DNA of 55,469 nucleotides from NCBI GenBank assembly GCA_017996395.1, contig JAGOHA010000004.1, positions 1 through 55,469 on the forward strand, written 5' to 3'. A program made the position numbers and the translations under genes. Within the stretch, counting starts at the first letter, position 1. Each line of letters starts with the position of its first letter. The stretch is from Acidobacteriota bacterium (GTDB lineage Bacteria > Acidobacteriota > JAAYUB01). Below, piece by piece: positions 16,560 to 24,991 of this stretch. The notes under the pieces are model-generated. The model saw only the letters and a program-made list of their open reading frames with translations, made no database searches and was not told the origin of the DNA.

Positions 16560-16636
16560 TGTTTGAAACATTCTCCATACCCTCCCCAATCCACCTTATG
16601 GTGACGGCTGCCCTGGTACCCACAGGGCAGTTTTTT
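16560..16636 (+). ncRNA. Candidate small RNA of about 75 nt with C-rich anti-Shine-Dalgarno loop
   Basis: The predicted transcript runs from the strong promoter to an intrinsic terminator. It would start unstructured with a pyrimidine-rich stretch containing ACCCTCCCC (about 16579-16587), which could pair with ribosome binding sites. A small CACC/GGTG hairpin follows (16593-16604), then the terminator stem. No ORF of sensible length is inside. Alternatives are a leader or attenuator for prepilin peptidase 140 bp downstream. I do not recognise a known RNA family. Confidence 0.4.
16608..16636 (+). terminator. Intrinsic terminator
   Basis: An 8-bp perfect stem CTGCCCTG (16608-16615) with CAGGGCAG (16623-16630), a 7-nt loop, then six T residues. 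It is too far (190 bp) from the sodN stop to be obviously its terminator, and lies about 75 nt after a strong promoter. Confidence 0.8.
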
Positions 16637-16774
16637 AGTTGATTCGCAGGGCTTTTTCGGCTAACGTGACCTCGCCTGAAGGTGTCGGATCCGCCCCGCA
16701 CATGTTCGGATCCGGCTTGGCGGTATGCGACGACCCGGTCGATACCGGCGAATATCGAAGGGCATCCGACGGTC

Positions 16775-17605
16775 ATGATCTATTTAACGATTTTCGCCTT
16801 CGGCATCGTGGTGGGCAGCTTCCTGAATGTCTGCATCTACCGGGTGCCCCGCGAACGCTCCATCGTCACCCCCCGTTCAGCCTGCCCTGGCTGCGGTCAG
16901 CCCATCGCCTTCTATGACAACATCCCCGTCCTGAGCTTTCTGATCCTGCGCGGACGATGCCGCCGGTGCGGGGCCGCCATCTCCTGGCAGTACCCCGTGG
17001 TCGAGGCGCTCAACGGCCTGCTGTGGGTCGCCGCCTATCTGGGGTGGGGATTGACCCCGTCGGCGCTGCTCTACGCCGCCTTCGGCAGCGCGATGCTGGT
17101 CCTGGTCTTCATCGATGCCCAACACCGCATCCTGCCCCACGGCATCACCATGGGCGGCTGGATCGTCGGGCTGGCCACCGCCCCCTGGCAGGCGATCCAT
17201 CAGTACGAGGCGCCGAACGTCGCCCGGCTGCTGGGTCTGCTGGATGTGATGACGGCGGACGGGCGGATCCTCGCCTGGATCGGATCGCTGGTCGGCTCGC
17301 TGCTGGGGGCGGGCATGCTGCTCGTGGTGGCCGTCGGCTACTACCTCGTCCGCCGGGAAGAGGGCATGGGGCATGGGGACATCATCCTCATGGGCCTGAT
17401 CGGCGCGGTGCTGGGTTGGGGGCGCACCCTGCTCACGGTTTTCCTGGGATCATTTCTCGGGGCGGTGGTGGGCTTGGTGCTCATCCGCCGGGCCGGCGGC
17501 GACCGGAAATATGAAATTCCATTCGGGACCTTCCTGGGCATCGCCGCGGTCATTGCCCTGTTCTTCGGGGAAATTCTGCTCGACTGGTACTGGAGCCTGT
17601 TGTGA
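16775..17605 (+). CDS. Prepilin peptidase (type IV leader peptidase, PilD/GspO family)
   Basis: About 276 residues from ATG 16775, giving the canonical start 'MIYLTIFAFGIVVGSFLNVC'; upstream in-frame ATGs would add an untypical extension. The four-Cys zinc site of class I prepilin peptidases is present ('CPGCGQPI' and 'CRRCGAAI'). The two catalytic aspartates of this GxGD-type aspartic protease are in 'LVFIDAQHRILP' and 'GMGHGDIILMGLIGAVLG'. Several membrane helices follow. It cleaves and N-methylates type IV pilin and type II secretion pseudopilin precursors in the inner membrane. No pilin gene is nearby; the following sensor kinase overlaps its stop by 4 bp (GTGA), so the two are coupled. 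Confidence 0.94.
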   Translation: MIYLTIFAFGIVVGSFLNVCIYRVPRERSIVTPRSACPGCGQPIAFYDNIPVLSFLILRGRCRRCGAAISWQYPVVEALNGLLWVAAYLGWGLTPSALLYAAFGSAMLVLVFIDAQHRILPHGITMGGWIVGLATAPWQAIHQYEAPNVARLLGLLDVMTADGRILAWIGSLVGSLLGAGMLLVVAVGYYLVRREEGMGHGDIILMGLIGAVLGWGRTLLTVFLGSFLGAVVGLVLIRRAGGDRKYEIPFGTFLGIAAVIALFFGEILLDWYWSLL

Positions 17606-19434
17606 GCGGCGGCATGCCTCCGCGGCACACGATCTACATTTTAGGCGGAATCGTCACGCTGGCCATCGTGTCGGCGGTGGCGATGAACGTGTTCCTCACT
17701 CTCCACGTGCACAAGGTTCAGACCGAGCGCAACGACGCGCTCCGGGCGGCGAAGGTGGGCCGGGTGATCACCCAACTGCAGCTGGTCATGCACTCCCCGC
17801 TGACCCGCCAGCAGCGCCTGATCCGGCTGCAGGGGATCTACGAGCGGGAAGGTCTGTACCTGCTGCAGATCCGGGATCCCGAGGGCGTCACGCACTTCGG
17901 CCAGTCCTCGATCAGCATCGCGCCGGAGATCGCCGACAAGCTGTCGCTCGATGAGTTGCAAGCCGCGCGCCCGGCCCCGGATCAGGTGCTGCTGGAAGCA
18001 CTCACCGTTGCGCACAATGGTCAGATCCCGGCGATTCTGGCCCGGACGATGCTGTATGCCGATGGTCTGAAACCGTCCTTCCTGGTGTTTCTGCTCATCC
18101 AGGATCCGGAGCCGCCGCTCATGGGGACGTTCGAGCAGTTCGCGGTCCTCTTCCAGACGATCGCCATCCTGGCGCTGCTGGCGCTGGGTTGGTACCTGCT
18201 GCGCCGCGCCGTCCGCCCCTACGAATCGCTGGTCCGTGAAATCCGGCACTCGTCCACCGGGCTGAGGTCCACGCCGGAACCGTACGCCGACGAGGTCTCG
18301 GTCCTGGTGGGTTCGTTCAAGGACGTGATCCGCCAGCTCCGCGACAAGGAGCGGGAACTGCAGGCCCTGCACCAGCAGGCCACCCAGCGGGCGGATTTGT
18401 CCGAACGGCGTGTGCGGGATGTGTTCCACTGCCTGCCGCTGGCGATCCTGTCGCTGGACGCGCGCGGCGTCTTCCAGGAGTGCAACCCCGCCCTGGAGGA
18501 GCTGCTGGGCCGCCGCCGGGTGGCGTTCACGAACCAGTCGTACCGGGAGATCTTTCAGGATCAGCCGGAGATTCGCGCGGCGATCGATGCCGCGTGGGGC
18601 GCCCAGCAGAGCCTCACCCGCCGCCTGCTGAAGATGTCGGTGCCCGGCAGCGAGGAGCCGGAGCGGATGGTCAGCCTGTCGTTGTTCCCGCTGGGCGGCG
18701 CCGAGGGAGTGGTCGGCGTCATCGAAGACGTCACCGGGTCGGTGCAGCTTCAGGAGCGCCTGCGCCTGCAGGAGAACCTGGCCGCCCAGGGCGAGATGGC
18801 GGCGGGTATCGCCCACGAGCTCAAGAACGCGCTGTCCACCATCAGCGGCTATGCCCAGATGCTGTTGGGCAATGCCCGGCCGGGCGCGGAACAGAAACGG
18901 GCCGCCGCGCTGGTTCAGGAGGTGGAGGAGATGGCTCGGGTGATCACCGACTTTCTGGAATACGCCCGGCCGATGCCCCTGGAACACCGGCCGGTTGCGC
19001 TGGACGGCGTGATCGCCGAGCAGATGGACTTGTTCGCCGAGCGCCATCCCGACATCGAATTCCGCCGCCAGCTGATTCCCTGCTCGGTTTCGGGCGAGGA
19101 GCATCTGCTGAAGAAGGCGATGCACAACCTGCTGCTCAATGCGGTCCAGGCGCTGGAGAAGTCAACCGTGAAACGGGTGGATGTCCGGCTGGAGGCACTG
19201 TCGGGTCAGCTGGTCCGGGTGTGGATCGACGATACCGGGCCCGGCATCGACGCCAGGGCGCTGGGGCGCATCTTCACACCGTTCTTCACGACGCGGCCCG
19301 GCGGCACCGGGATGGGGTTGGCCGTTGTCCACAAGATCGTGGCCCTGCACGGGGGGGCGATCCGCGTCCAGTCGGAGCCCGGCCGCGGCACCGGTGTGGA
19401 GCTGGACCTGCCCGTGCCGCCGCCGGTCGAATGA
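17602..19434 (+). CDS. Membrane sensor histidine kinase with PAS domain (canonical)
   Basis: 610 residues from GTG 17602 (ATG 17614 is an alternative). Transmembrane helix 1 is near residues 12-32 and helix 2 near 190-205 ('LFQTIAILALLALGWYLL'), enclosing a periplasmic sensor domain. Then come a HAMP-like linker, coiled coil, a PAS domain (about 270-385), the phosphoacceptor helix 'GIAHELKNALSTISGYAQML' and a complete ATP-binding domain: 'NLLLNAVQAL' (N box), 'DDTGPGID' (G1), 'TPFFTTRPGGTGMGLAVVHK' (G2). It should autophosphorylate and pass phosphate to a response regulator, but none is encoded next door. It is a useful contrast to the three degenerate kinase-like proteins at 34-43 kb. Convergent with the TIG protein gene, 21 bp apart. 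Confidence 0.9.
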   Translation: MSGGMPPRHTIYILGGIVTLAIVSAVAMNVFLTLHVHKVQTERNDALRAAKVGRVITQLQLVMHSPLTRQQRLIRLQGIYEREGLYLLQIRDPEGVTHFGQSSISIAPEIADKLSLDELQAARPAPDQVLLEALTVAHNGQIPAILARTMLYADGLKPSFLVFLLIQDPEPPLMGTFEQFAVLFQTIAILALLALGWYLLRRAVRPYESLVREIRHSSTGLRSTPEPYADEVSVLVGSFKDVIRQLRDKERELQALHQQATQRADLSERRVRDVFHCLPLAILSLDARGVFQECNPALEELLGRRRVAFTNQSYREIFQDQPEIRAAIDAAWGAQQSLTRRLLKMSVPGSEEPERMVSLSLFPLGGAEGVVGVIEDVTGSVQLQERLRLQENLAAQGEMAAGIAHELKNALSTISGYAQMLLGNARPGAEQKRAAALVQEVEEMARVITDFLEYARPMPLEHRPVALDGVIAEQMDLFAERHPDIEFRRQLIPCSVSGEEHLLKKAMHNLLLNAVQALEKSTVKRVDVRLEALSGQLVRVWIDDTGPGIDARALGRIFTPFFTTRPGGTGMGLAVVHKIVALHGGAIRVQSEPGRGTGVELDLPVPPPVE

Positions 19435-19455
19435 TCGGTCAGACTGCTGGCGGGA

Positions 19456-20169
19456 TTACTGCTGGAAGCTGTACGATTTCTTCTGCTTGCCTACCTGGTC
19501 GTAATAGGGCACCGCGTTCTGCCACCAGTTGTGGCGGGTCCGGAAATCGCCCATGAACCGCCTCGGGAAAAACATCACGTTGTCGAGACCGGTGTTGAGG
19601 CCGCAGGTGGACAGGATCGGCCCGGAGACCAGAAAAAAATCCAGGCAGCCGTCCCCGTTATAGGACCAGTACGGCGGGGTGTAGCGACCGTCCAGCACGC
19701 GGGGGTTATAGCCGTAGTAGTAGTAGTAGGGGGAGGGATAGAATCCGGCGGACTCCGACTCCAGGAAGGAGTAGTCCTTACGGCCCGCGGCATCAGGGCT
19801 GACCCCGTCGGCGTCGGTCAGCTCGAAGTGGTTGCCCTGGATGCTGATGCCGGAACTGAGGGTCAGCCGCACCGGGCCGGAATTGGCATGGTCCGGAACG
19901 ATCACCACCGCCATATTGTCCTGCCAGAGCATGAGCCGGGCGCGAGCGCCGTTGAACTCCACGAACCCGGGCGCGGACACGTTCTTCATGTTCTCGGCCC
20001 ACACCCGGTTGGCGTCGCCGAGCGCGAACCCGCGTCCCTTGATGATCACCGTGGTGCCGGGAGGGCCGGAGTCCGGGAATATTCCTTCGATGGCGATACG
20101 GGCGTCAGCGGCCGCCGCCGCCGTCACGAACAGGGTCATCAGACCGAGGAAGAGAACACTCTTTTTCAT
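19456..20169 (-). CDS. Exported TIG/IPT-domain protein of unknown function
   Basis: 237 residues from the ATG at 20169, which has GGAGGATTTG directly upstream; the longer in-frame reading upstream is rejected. The signal peptide is 'MKKSVLFLGLMTLFVTAAAA'. Residues 20 to about 120 form an IPT/TIG Ig-like domain ('GIFPDSGPPGTTVIIKGRGF'). The C-terminal half is aromatic-rich, with the run PYYYYYGYN and 'YTPPYWSYNGDG', and does not match a family I know. Periplasmic or surface location is expected. It lies downstream of the OmpA/PKD gene on the same strand, but a terminator separates them, so it probably has its own promoter. Confidence 0.75.
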   Translation of the reverse strand: MKKSVLFLGLMTLFVTAAAAADARIAIEGIFPDSGPPGTTVIIKGRGFALGDANRVWAENMKNVSAPGFVEFNGARARLMLWQDNMAVVIVPDHANSGPVRLTLSSGISIQGNHFELTDADGVSPDAAGRKDYSFLESESAGFYPSPYYYYYGYNPRVLDGRYTPPYWSYNGDGCLDFFLVSGPILSTCGLNTGLDNVMFFPRRFMGDFRTRHNWWQNAVPYYDQVGKQKKSYSFQQ

Positions 20170-20231
20170 CAAATCCTCCGCAAAATCAAATTCCACTGTA
20201 TTATCGCACCGGCCGGCGAAAAGTTGCGTGC

Positions 20232-20264
20232 AAAAAAGCCCGGCCCGGATGGTCCGGGCCGGGC
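20232..20264 (-). terminator. Intrinsic terminator after the OmpA/PKD gene
   Basis: On the minus strand, an 11-bp perfect stem GCCCGGCCCGG/CCGGGCCGGGC (20238-20264), loop of 5, is followed by six T residues (20237-20232). It lies 30 bp past the stop of the 22753-20294 gene. Confidence 0.92.
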
Positions 20265-20293
20265 ACACACACAGCCGGTGATCGGCTGACGGA

Positions 20294-22753
20294 TCAGTAG
20301 ACCGTCACCCGGACCGTGTCGCTGGCGACGCCGCCTTTGCCGTCAAAGACCTGGAGGCTGAAGACGTACGTGCCGGTGACGGTGACTTCGAAGGTGGTGA
20401 CGGCGCTGGTGGGCGCCGACAGGGTGACGACCGGCCCATCCAGCTGCTGCCACAGGAAAGTCAGCGGATCGCCGTCGGGATCGTACGACGTCGAGCCGTC
20501 CAGGCTGTAGGTGCCGAGGCGGCGGCTGATCTGGTCGGAGCCGGCGTAGGCGACCGGCGGCGAGTTGGGCGTGATCACCTGAACGACCGCATAGGCCAGA
20601 ATCTCCGCGCCGCTGCTGCTGGTGGCGATCAGCGTGTAGGTGGTGCTGGCCGTGGGCGCGACCATCAGGCTGCCTTCGGCCTGGACCGCCCCGATGCCCT
20701 CGATGCGGACGGCGGTGGCGTTGCTCACCTTCCAGCTCAGCCGGGACTGCTGACCGGGACTGATCTGGGTGGGTTCGGCGATGAAGAACAGGATCTGCGC
20801 GTCGGCGATGGTGATGACCACTGTGGCCCGGACTTCCTGTCCCGGTGCGCGGGCGATCAGTACGTATTCCTGCGTGGCCGCCGGCGCCACATAGGTAGTC
20901 CCCTCGGTGGATACGGGGCCGATGCCCTCGATCTCCACCGACTCGGCGTGCAGCACCTTCCAGCTCAGGCGGGACTGCTGGCCGGGGCTGATCACCGCCG
21001 GGTCGGCCAAAAAGAACAGGATCTCGACGTTCTCGATCTTCCGGGTGGTGACCACGACGTCGTCCACCGCATAGGCGGCGCCGGTGTCGGTCACGCGCAG
21101 CCGGAACACGTACACATGTCCGGATTCGGCGGTGAACGACGGGGTGGCGGTGTTCGCGCCGCTGAGCGAGACGGCGGGGCCCTGAACCTGGGTCCAATGG
21201 AAAGCGATGGCGTCGCCATCCGGATCGTAGGACGCGGTGCCGTCCAGAGCGATCAGACCGGCCGGCACATCGATCTGGTCGGGGCCGGCGTTGGCGATGG
21301 GCATGTCGTTGCCGGTGCGGGCCATCCGGGTTCGGACGTCGTACTTGAGGCGGGGCACATCCACCGGCACCACCTCGGCCACCTCACCGCGGATCGGCTG
21401 TTTCCAGGCGCCGTAGCGGAGGCCGGCGGCATAACGGCCGGTGGTCTCGTCGCCGAGCAGGGATTCGTTCCAGCTGCCTTCGACGAACCAGCTCCAGTTG
21501 TCCCCCAACGGCCGCAGCAGGCGCACCAGCCCGCCCGCCCGGCTGGCCAGCTCGCCGCGATCGATGTAGCCCACGTTCCCCTCGAGCATGAACCGGGCCG
21601 GCAGGTCGATCTGGGCGGTGACGCCGTACTGGTTCAGCGTGTTCAGGTAGGTTTCCCGGAACACATGGTTCGAGATGTAGTCGCGGTCGATCACGCTCTC
21701 ACCAAGCAGACCCTGGGTGGCGAATCCGCCGACGGAGCCCCAGTCGAACAGGTACTCGGCGATCACGCTGCCCTGGGCCAGGGTGCCGCCGTCGGCATAG
21801 TCGTCCAGCTCCACGCGCTTGAGCGAGGCGAACGCGCCGGCCTGGAACCGCTTGTACCGCGTGACCAGGCCCAGATCGAACTGGAACTCCTGCCGTTCGG
21901 GATACAGCAGGTATTCGCCCTGGCCTTGCAGCGCCAGGCTCGGGGTGAAGCGGTGGAAGTAGCGGGCGCTCACGCTGCCGGTGAGATCGCCGTCTTCGGT
22001 GGCTCCCAGATCAAAGCCCAGCAATCCCAGGTCGCCCCATGCCATCTTCAGCGGCGCGGCGGGCGCCTCGGCCAGGGCCGGTGGTGCCACCGGGACCGGC
22101 GGCGGGAGCGGCGGCGGAACCGGCTGGGCCTGATCCCGCATCCGGGCGAGCTCGTCCTCGAGCCGTGCCTGGCGGTCCCTGAGCTGCTGGAGCTCGCCCA
22201 GGATCTTGTCGAGGTCCGCCAGTTTGTTCAGGATGGCGTCCTGCTTCTGGCCCAGCTCGGCCAGCTTGTCCTTGCAGGTGTCCTGCTGCAGCTGCTGGAT
22301 CACGCCGCTGATGGGCACATCGCGCTTGAGGATTTCTTTCACGCCGTCCTTCATCCGGTACAGCGTGAATACCACCCGCCGGTTGATGAACCGGCCTTCG
22401 GGCGTTTCGTTCTCGGCCTTGGGCTCGCGTTTCCCTTTGCCGGTGACTTCCACCTGGTCGGGCCGGGCGCCGTATTTGACCAGGAAGTCGCGGACCGCCG
22501 TCGCCCGCTTGATGGCCAGCTGATCATTGTAGCGGTCGGACCCCACGACGTCGCAGTGCCCCTCGACCAGCAGGTGGAGATCGGGACTCTTGCTGAGGAG
22601 GTCGGCCACCTCGAGCATGGACGGGAACCCGTCCACGAGGACGGACGAATTGAAGACGAAATTGACTTCCTCCCAGTCGTTCTTGTCCACGGGCAGCGCC
22701 CAGGCGCCCAGAACCAGCAGAACGAGCAGGCAGGACCACATTAAACGTTTCAC
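20294..22753 (-). CDS. Outer membrane-associated protein: N-terminal OmpA domain, beta-barrel-like middle, PKD/Ig-like C-terminus
   Basis: 819 residues from a GTG (22751-22753) with AAGGAGGAG upstream. A signal peptide ('LMWSCLLVLLVLGAWALP') is followed immediately by an OmpA peptidoglycan-binding domain ('VEGHCDVVGSDRYNDQLAIK', 'VTGKGKREPKAENE'), about residues 28-132. Next come a coiled coil (about 150-195), a Pro-rich linker, a region of alternating beta strands resembling an outer membrane barrel (about 230-450), a PKD domain, two adjacent similar Ig-like units each containing ISPGQQSRLSWKV, and a final PKD domain. OmpA domains are usually C-terminal to the barrel, so this order is inverted. 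Likely role: envelope anchoring and adhesion or assembly (inference). Single-gene unit with its own terminator. Confidence 0.83.
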   Translation of the reverse strand: MKRLMWSCLLVLLVLGAWALPVDKNDWEEVNFVFNSSVLVDGFPSMLEVADLLSKSPDLHLLVEGHCDVVGSDRYNDQLAIKRATAVRDFLVKYGARPDQVEVTGKGKREPKAENETPEGRFINRRVVFTLYRMKDGVKEILKRDVPISGVIQQLQQDTCKDKLAELGQKQDAILNKLADLDKILGELQQLRDRQARLEDELARMRDQAQPVPPPLPPPVPVAPPALAEAPAAPLKMAWGDLGLLGFDLGATEDGDLTGSVSARYFHRFTPSLALQGQGEYLLYPERQEFQFDLGLVTRYKRFQAGAFASLKRVELDDYADGGTLAQGSVIAEYLFDWGSVGGFATQGLLGESVIDRDYISNHVFRETYLNTLNQYGVTAQIDLPARFMLEGNVGYIDRGELASRAGGLVRLLRPLGDNWSWFVEGSWNESLLGDETTGRYAAGLRYGAWKQPIRGEVAEVVPVDVPRLKYDVRTRMARTGNDMPIANAGPDQIDVPAGLIALDGTASYDPDGDAIAFHWTQVQGPAVSLSGANTATPSFTAESGHVYVFRLRVTDTGAAYAVDDVVVTTRKIENVEILFFLADPAVISPGQQSRLSWKVLHAESVEIEGIGPVSTEGTTYVAPAATQEYVLIARAPGQEVRATVVITIADAQILFFIAEPTQISPGQQSRLSWKVSNATAVRIEGIGAVQAEGSLMVAPTASTTYTLIATSSSGAEILAYAVVQVITPNSPPVAYAGSDQISRRLGTYSLDGSTSYDPDGDPLTFLWQQLDGPVVTLSAPTSAVTTFEVTVTGTYVFSLQVFDGKGGVASDTVRVTVY

Positions 22754-22927
22754 AGCTCCTCCTTATGCCAATCAAAGATAGTGCGGTTTCAACCCAAACA
22801 AAGGGGGTTCGTGTCGTATACTAAGGATGCAACAATCGAGTCGAGGTCGTAGAAACGCGCTGCTGTCCGCAAACGAACATTCGCACAGTATTTGCGATAT
22901 TTTAGTCAAAGGAGGCCGGGTTTGTAA

Positions 22928-24109
22928 ATGATTCGTGAAAAAATCCAACAAGCAGTCGGCATCATGCAGGAGTTGAACATTGACGCCTGGCTGATCTTCG
23001 GCCGCGAATCGCACACGTCGACGGATCCGTGCGTGCCGCTGGTCGTGGGCGCCGGCTACACCTGGGCCTCTGCGTTCATCATCACCCGGACCGGCCGGAC
23101 CATCGCCATCGTCGGCAGCCTGGATGCAGCCGAGATCCAGAAGCGGGGCGACTACGCCACGGTGATCACCTACGTAGGCGGGGTGCGCGATGCGCTCCGG
23201 CAGACACTGACCGAGCTGGATCCGGCCACCATCGCCATCAATTACTCCTATGACGACGTCATGGCCGACGGACTGTCCCACGGAATGTACCTGCTGTTGG
23301 TGCGAAACCTGGAAGGGACACCGTATCCGGACCGGCTGGTGCCCTCGGAGCGCCTGATTGCCGCCCTGCGGGGCCGTAAGTCGCCCGAAGAGGTGCGCCG
23401 CATCCAGCGCGCCGTGACCGAGGCGGAAAAGATCTTCCAGGCGGTGACCGGCTTCATCCGGCCGGGCCGGACGGAACGGCAGATCCACGAGTTCGTGCTC
23501 CAGCGGGTCCGGGAGACGGGCTTCGAGCTGGCCTGGGACGAGGTGCACTGCCCCGCCGTGTTCACGGGCGTTCCGGACCATGGCGAGGCGCACACCGGGC
23601 CCACTGACAAGGCCGTGGAGCGGGGGCATGTGATCAACATGGATTTCGGGCTGCGCGTCGACGACTACGTGTCCGACCTCCAGCGGACCTGGTACGTGCT
23701 CCGCGAGGGCGAGCACGAACCGCCGGAGAGCGTCCGGCGCGGATTCGACGCCGTGGTGGGCGCGATCGCCCGCGCCGCCGAGGCCCTGAAGCCGGGGGTG
23801 GAAGGCTGGCGCATCGACGAGATCGCCCGCAACCACATCATGGCCTGCGGCTTCGACGAGTTCAAGCACGCGCTGGGGCACCAGGTGGGCCGCTCGGCCC
23901 ACGACGGCGCCGGCCTGCTCTGTCCGCGCTGGGAGCGTTACGGCCAGCTCCCGTATCTGAAGCTCGAGGCGGGGCAGGTCTACACCCTGGAGCCGCGGGT
24001 GCACATCGCCGGCCACGGCGTGGCCACGGTGGAGGAAATCGCGGTGGTGACGCCCGAGGGCGGCCGGTTCCTGTCGTCGTTCCAGCGGGAGATCTGGATT
24101 ATCCAGTGA
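22928..24109 (+). CDS. M24 family metallopeptidase (Xaa-Pro aminopeptidase-like)
   Basis: 393 residues, the normal two-domain length. A creatinase-like N-terminal domain (about 1-150) precedes the pita-bread catalytic domain. All five dinuclear metal ligands can be placed: Asp in 'INMDFGLRVDDY', Asp in 'YVSDLQRTWY', His in 'HALGHQVGRSAHDG', Glu in 'YTLEPRVHI' and Glu in 'ATVEEIAVV'. It should be a cytoplasmic aminopeptidase or prolidase removing residues ahead of proline; no signal peptide is present. AAAGGAGG lies at 22909-22916, about 11 bp before the ATG. Its 3' end overlaps the convergent sirtuin gene by 11 bp. Confidence 0.92.
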   Translation: MIREKIQQAVGIMQELNIDAWLIFGRESHTSTDPCVPLVVGAGYTWASAFIITRTGRTIAIVGSLDAAEIQKRGDYATVITYVGGVRDALRQTLTELDPATIAINYSYDDVMADGLSHGMYLLLVRNLEGTPYPDRLVPSERLIAALRGRKSPEEVRRIQRAVTEAEKIFQAVTGFIRPGRTERQIHEFVLQRVRETGFELAWDEVHCPAVFTGVPDHGEAHTGPTDKAVERGHVINMDFGLRVDDYVSDLQRTWYVLREGEHEPPESVRRGFDAVVGAIARAAEALKPGVEGWRIDEIARNHIMACGFDEFKHALGHQVGRSAHDGAGLLCPRWERYGQLPYLKLEAGQVYTLEPRVHIAGHGVATVEEIAVVTPEGGRFLSSFQREIWIIQ

Positions 24110-24845
24110 TCCGTCGAGCGAGCTCGACCATGGTGTGCGCGAATGGACCGGCGATGAAGTGATCGGTCAGACCGTCGGTGAGCGTCGTGGGCCGGACGTT
24201 GAGCTCCACGATCGTGGCGCCGGCCGCCTTGGCTTCATACGGGATTAGGCTGGCGGGCGCCACCTCGGCCGAGGTGCCCGCCACCAGCAGTACTCCGCAT
24301 GTTCGGGCCATGGCGAAGGCGTCCATCAGCGCCGCTTCGGGAATCGCCTCGCCGAAAAACACGAAATCCGGCTTGAAGACGCAGCCGCAGGCGCAGCGCG
24401 GCACGGGGAGGGCGCGCACGGACGGGTCGTCGGCGGGGCACATCCGCCCGCAGCCGAGACAGACCAGCCGCCGCACGCTGCCGTGAAACTCCACCACGCG
24501 GCGGGAGCCGGCGGCCTGGTGCAGGCCGTCGATGTTCTGGGTGACCACCGCGTGGAGCGCGCCGGTTGCCTCCAGCGCGGCCAGGGCCCGGTGACCGGCG
24601 TTAGGCTGGACGCCGCCGTAGCTATCCAGGAGCTCGCGAACGAAGGTCCAGACTTTTTCCGGATGCCGCTGGAACGCGGTGAGCGTGGCGTATTCCGTCA
24701 CGTCATACCGATCCCACAATCCGCCGGGGGAACGGAAGTCGGGCAGGCCCGATTCCACCGACACGCCGGCGCCGGTGAACGCCAGATTGAATCGGGATTT
24801 TCGGAACGCGCTCGCGGCGCGATCCAGGGTCTCTTCGCTGTTCAT
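24099..24845 (-). CDS. cobB: NAD-dependent protein deacylase, Sir2 family
   Basis: 248 residues from ATG 24845 (GGAGGCGGC upstream); a 56-residue upstream extension is rejected because it lacks a ribosome binding site and overlaps the moaA promoter. NAD-binding motifs '[18 protein letters not shown]' and '[15 protein letters not shown]', catalytic His in 'VVEFHGSV', and a four-Cys zinc site ('CLGCGRMC', 'CACGC') are complete. It removes acyl groups from lysines of metabolic enzymes such as acetyl-CoA synthetase, releasing nicotinamide and O-acyl-ADP-ribose. The gene is divergent from moaA and convergent with the M24 peptidase gene. Whether it prefers acetyl or longer acyl groups cannot be told with confidence. 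Confidence 0.92.
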   Translation of the reverse strand: MNSEETLDRAASAFRKSRFNLAFTGAGVSVESGLPDFRSPGGLWDRYDVTEYATLTAFQRHPEKVWTFVRELLDSYGGVQPNAGHRALAALEATGALHAVVTQNIDGLHQAAGSRRVVEFHGSVRRLVCLGCGRMCPADDPSVRALPVPRCACGCVFKPDFVFFGEAIPEAALMDAFAMARTCGVLLVAGTSAEVAPASLIPYEAKAAGATIVELNVRPTTLTDGLTDHFIAGPFAHTMVELARRITG

Positions 24846-24945
24846 GCCGCCTCCGCGGTTGCAGGCGCTGACCGCCATCATAGCGGAAACGAGCCCCGGT
24901 CGGCAACCGGGATCCGCCGCCAGCCGAAAGCGCCGGCCGGCCGCG

Positions 24946-24974
24946 TTGCAACAGGCGGGGCTTTCCAGTATACT
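24946..24974 (+). promoter_or_regulatory. Sigma-70 promoter for moaA-tupBC
   Basis: TTGCAA (24946-24951), a 17-bp spacer and TATACT (24969-24974). The start site would be near 24981, leaving an 11-nt leader before the ATG at 24992. No molybdenum-cofactor riboswitch could fit in such a short leader. Confidence 0.65.
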
Positions 24975-24991
24975 GCCCGGGGACACGGACG

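Larger units (their letters stand above)
16416..16774 (+). promoter_or_regulatory. Intergenic region with a strong promoter and overlapping inverted repeat
   Basis: This is a 359-bp gap of lower GC. TTGACC (16526-16531), a 16-bp spacer and a perfect TATAAT (16548-16553) form the best sigma-70 promoter in the window. Half-sites AAACAGT (16542-16548) and ACTGTTT (16558-16564) flank the -10, as a repressor operator would. The expected transcript begins near 16560 and meets a terminator at 16608-16636 (see the ncRNA entry). I see nothing else convincing in the first 100 bp or in 16640-16774. Confidence 0.6.
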
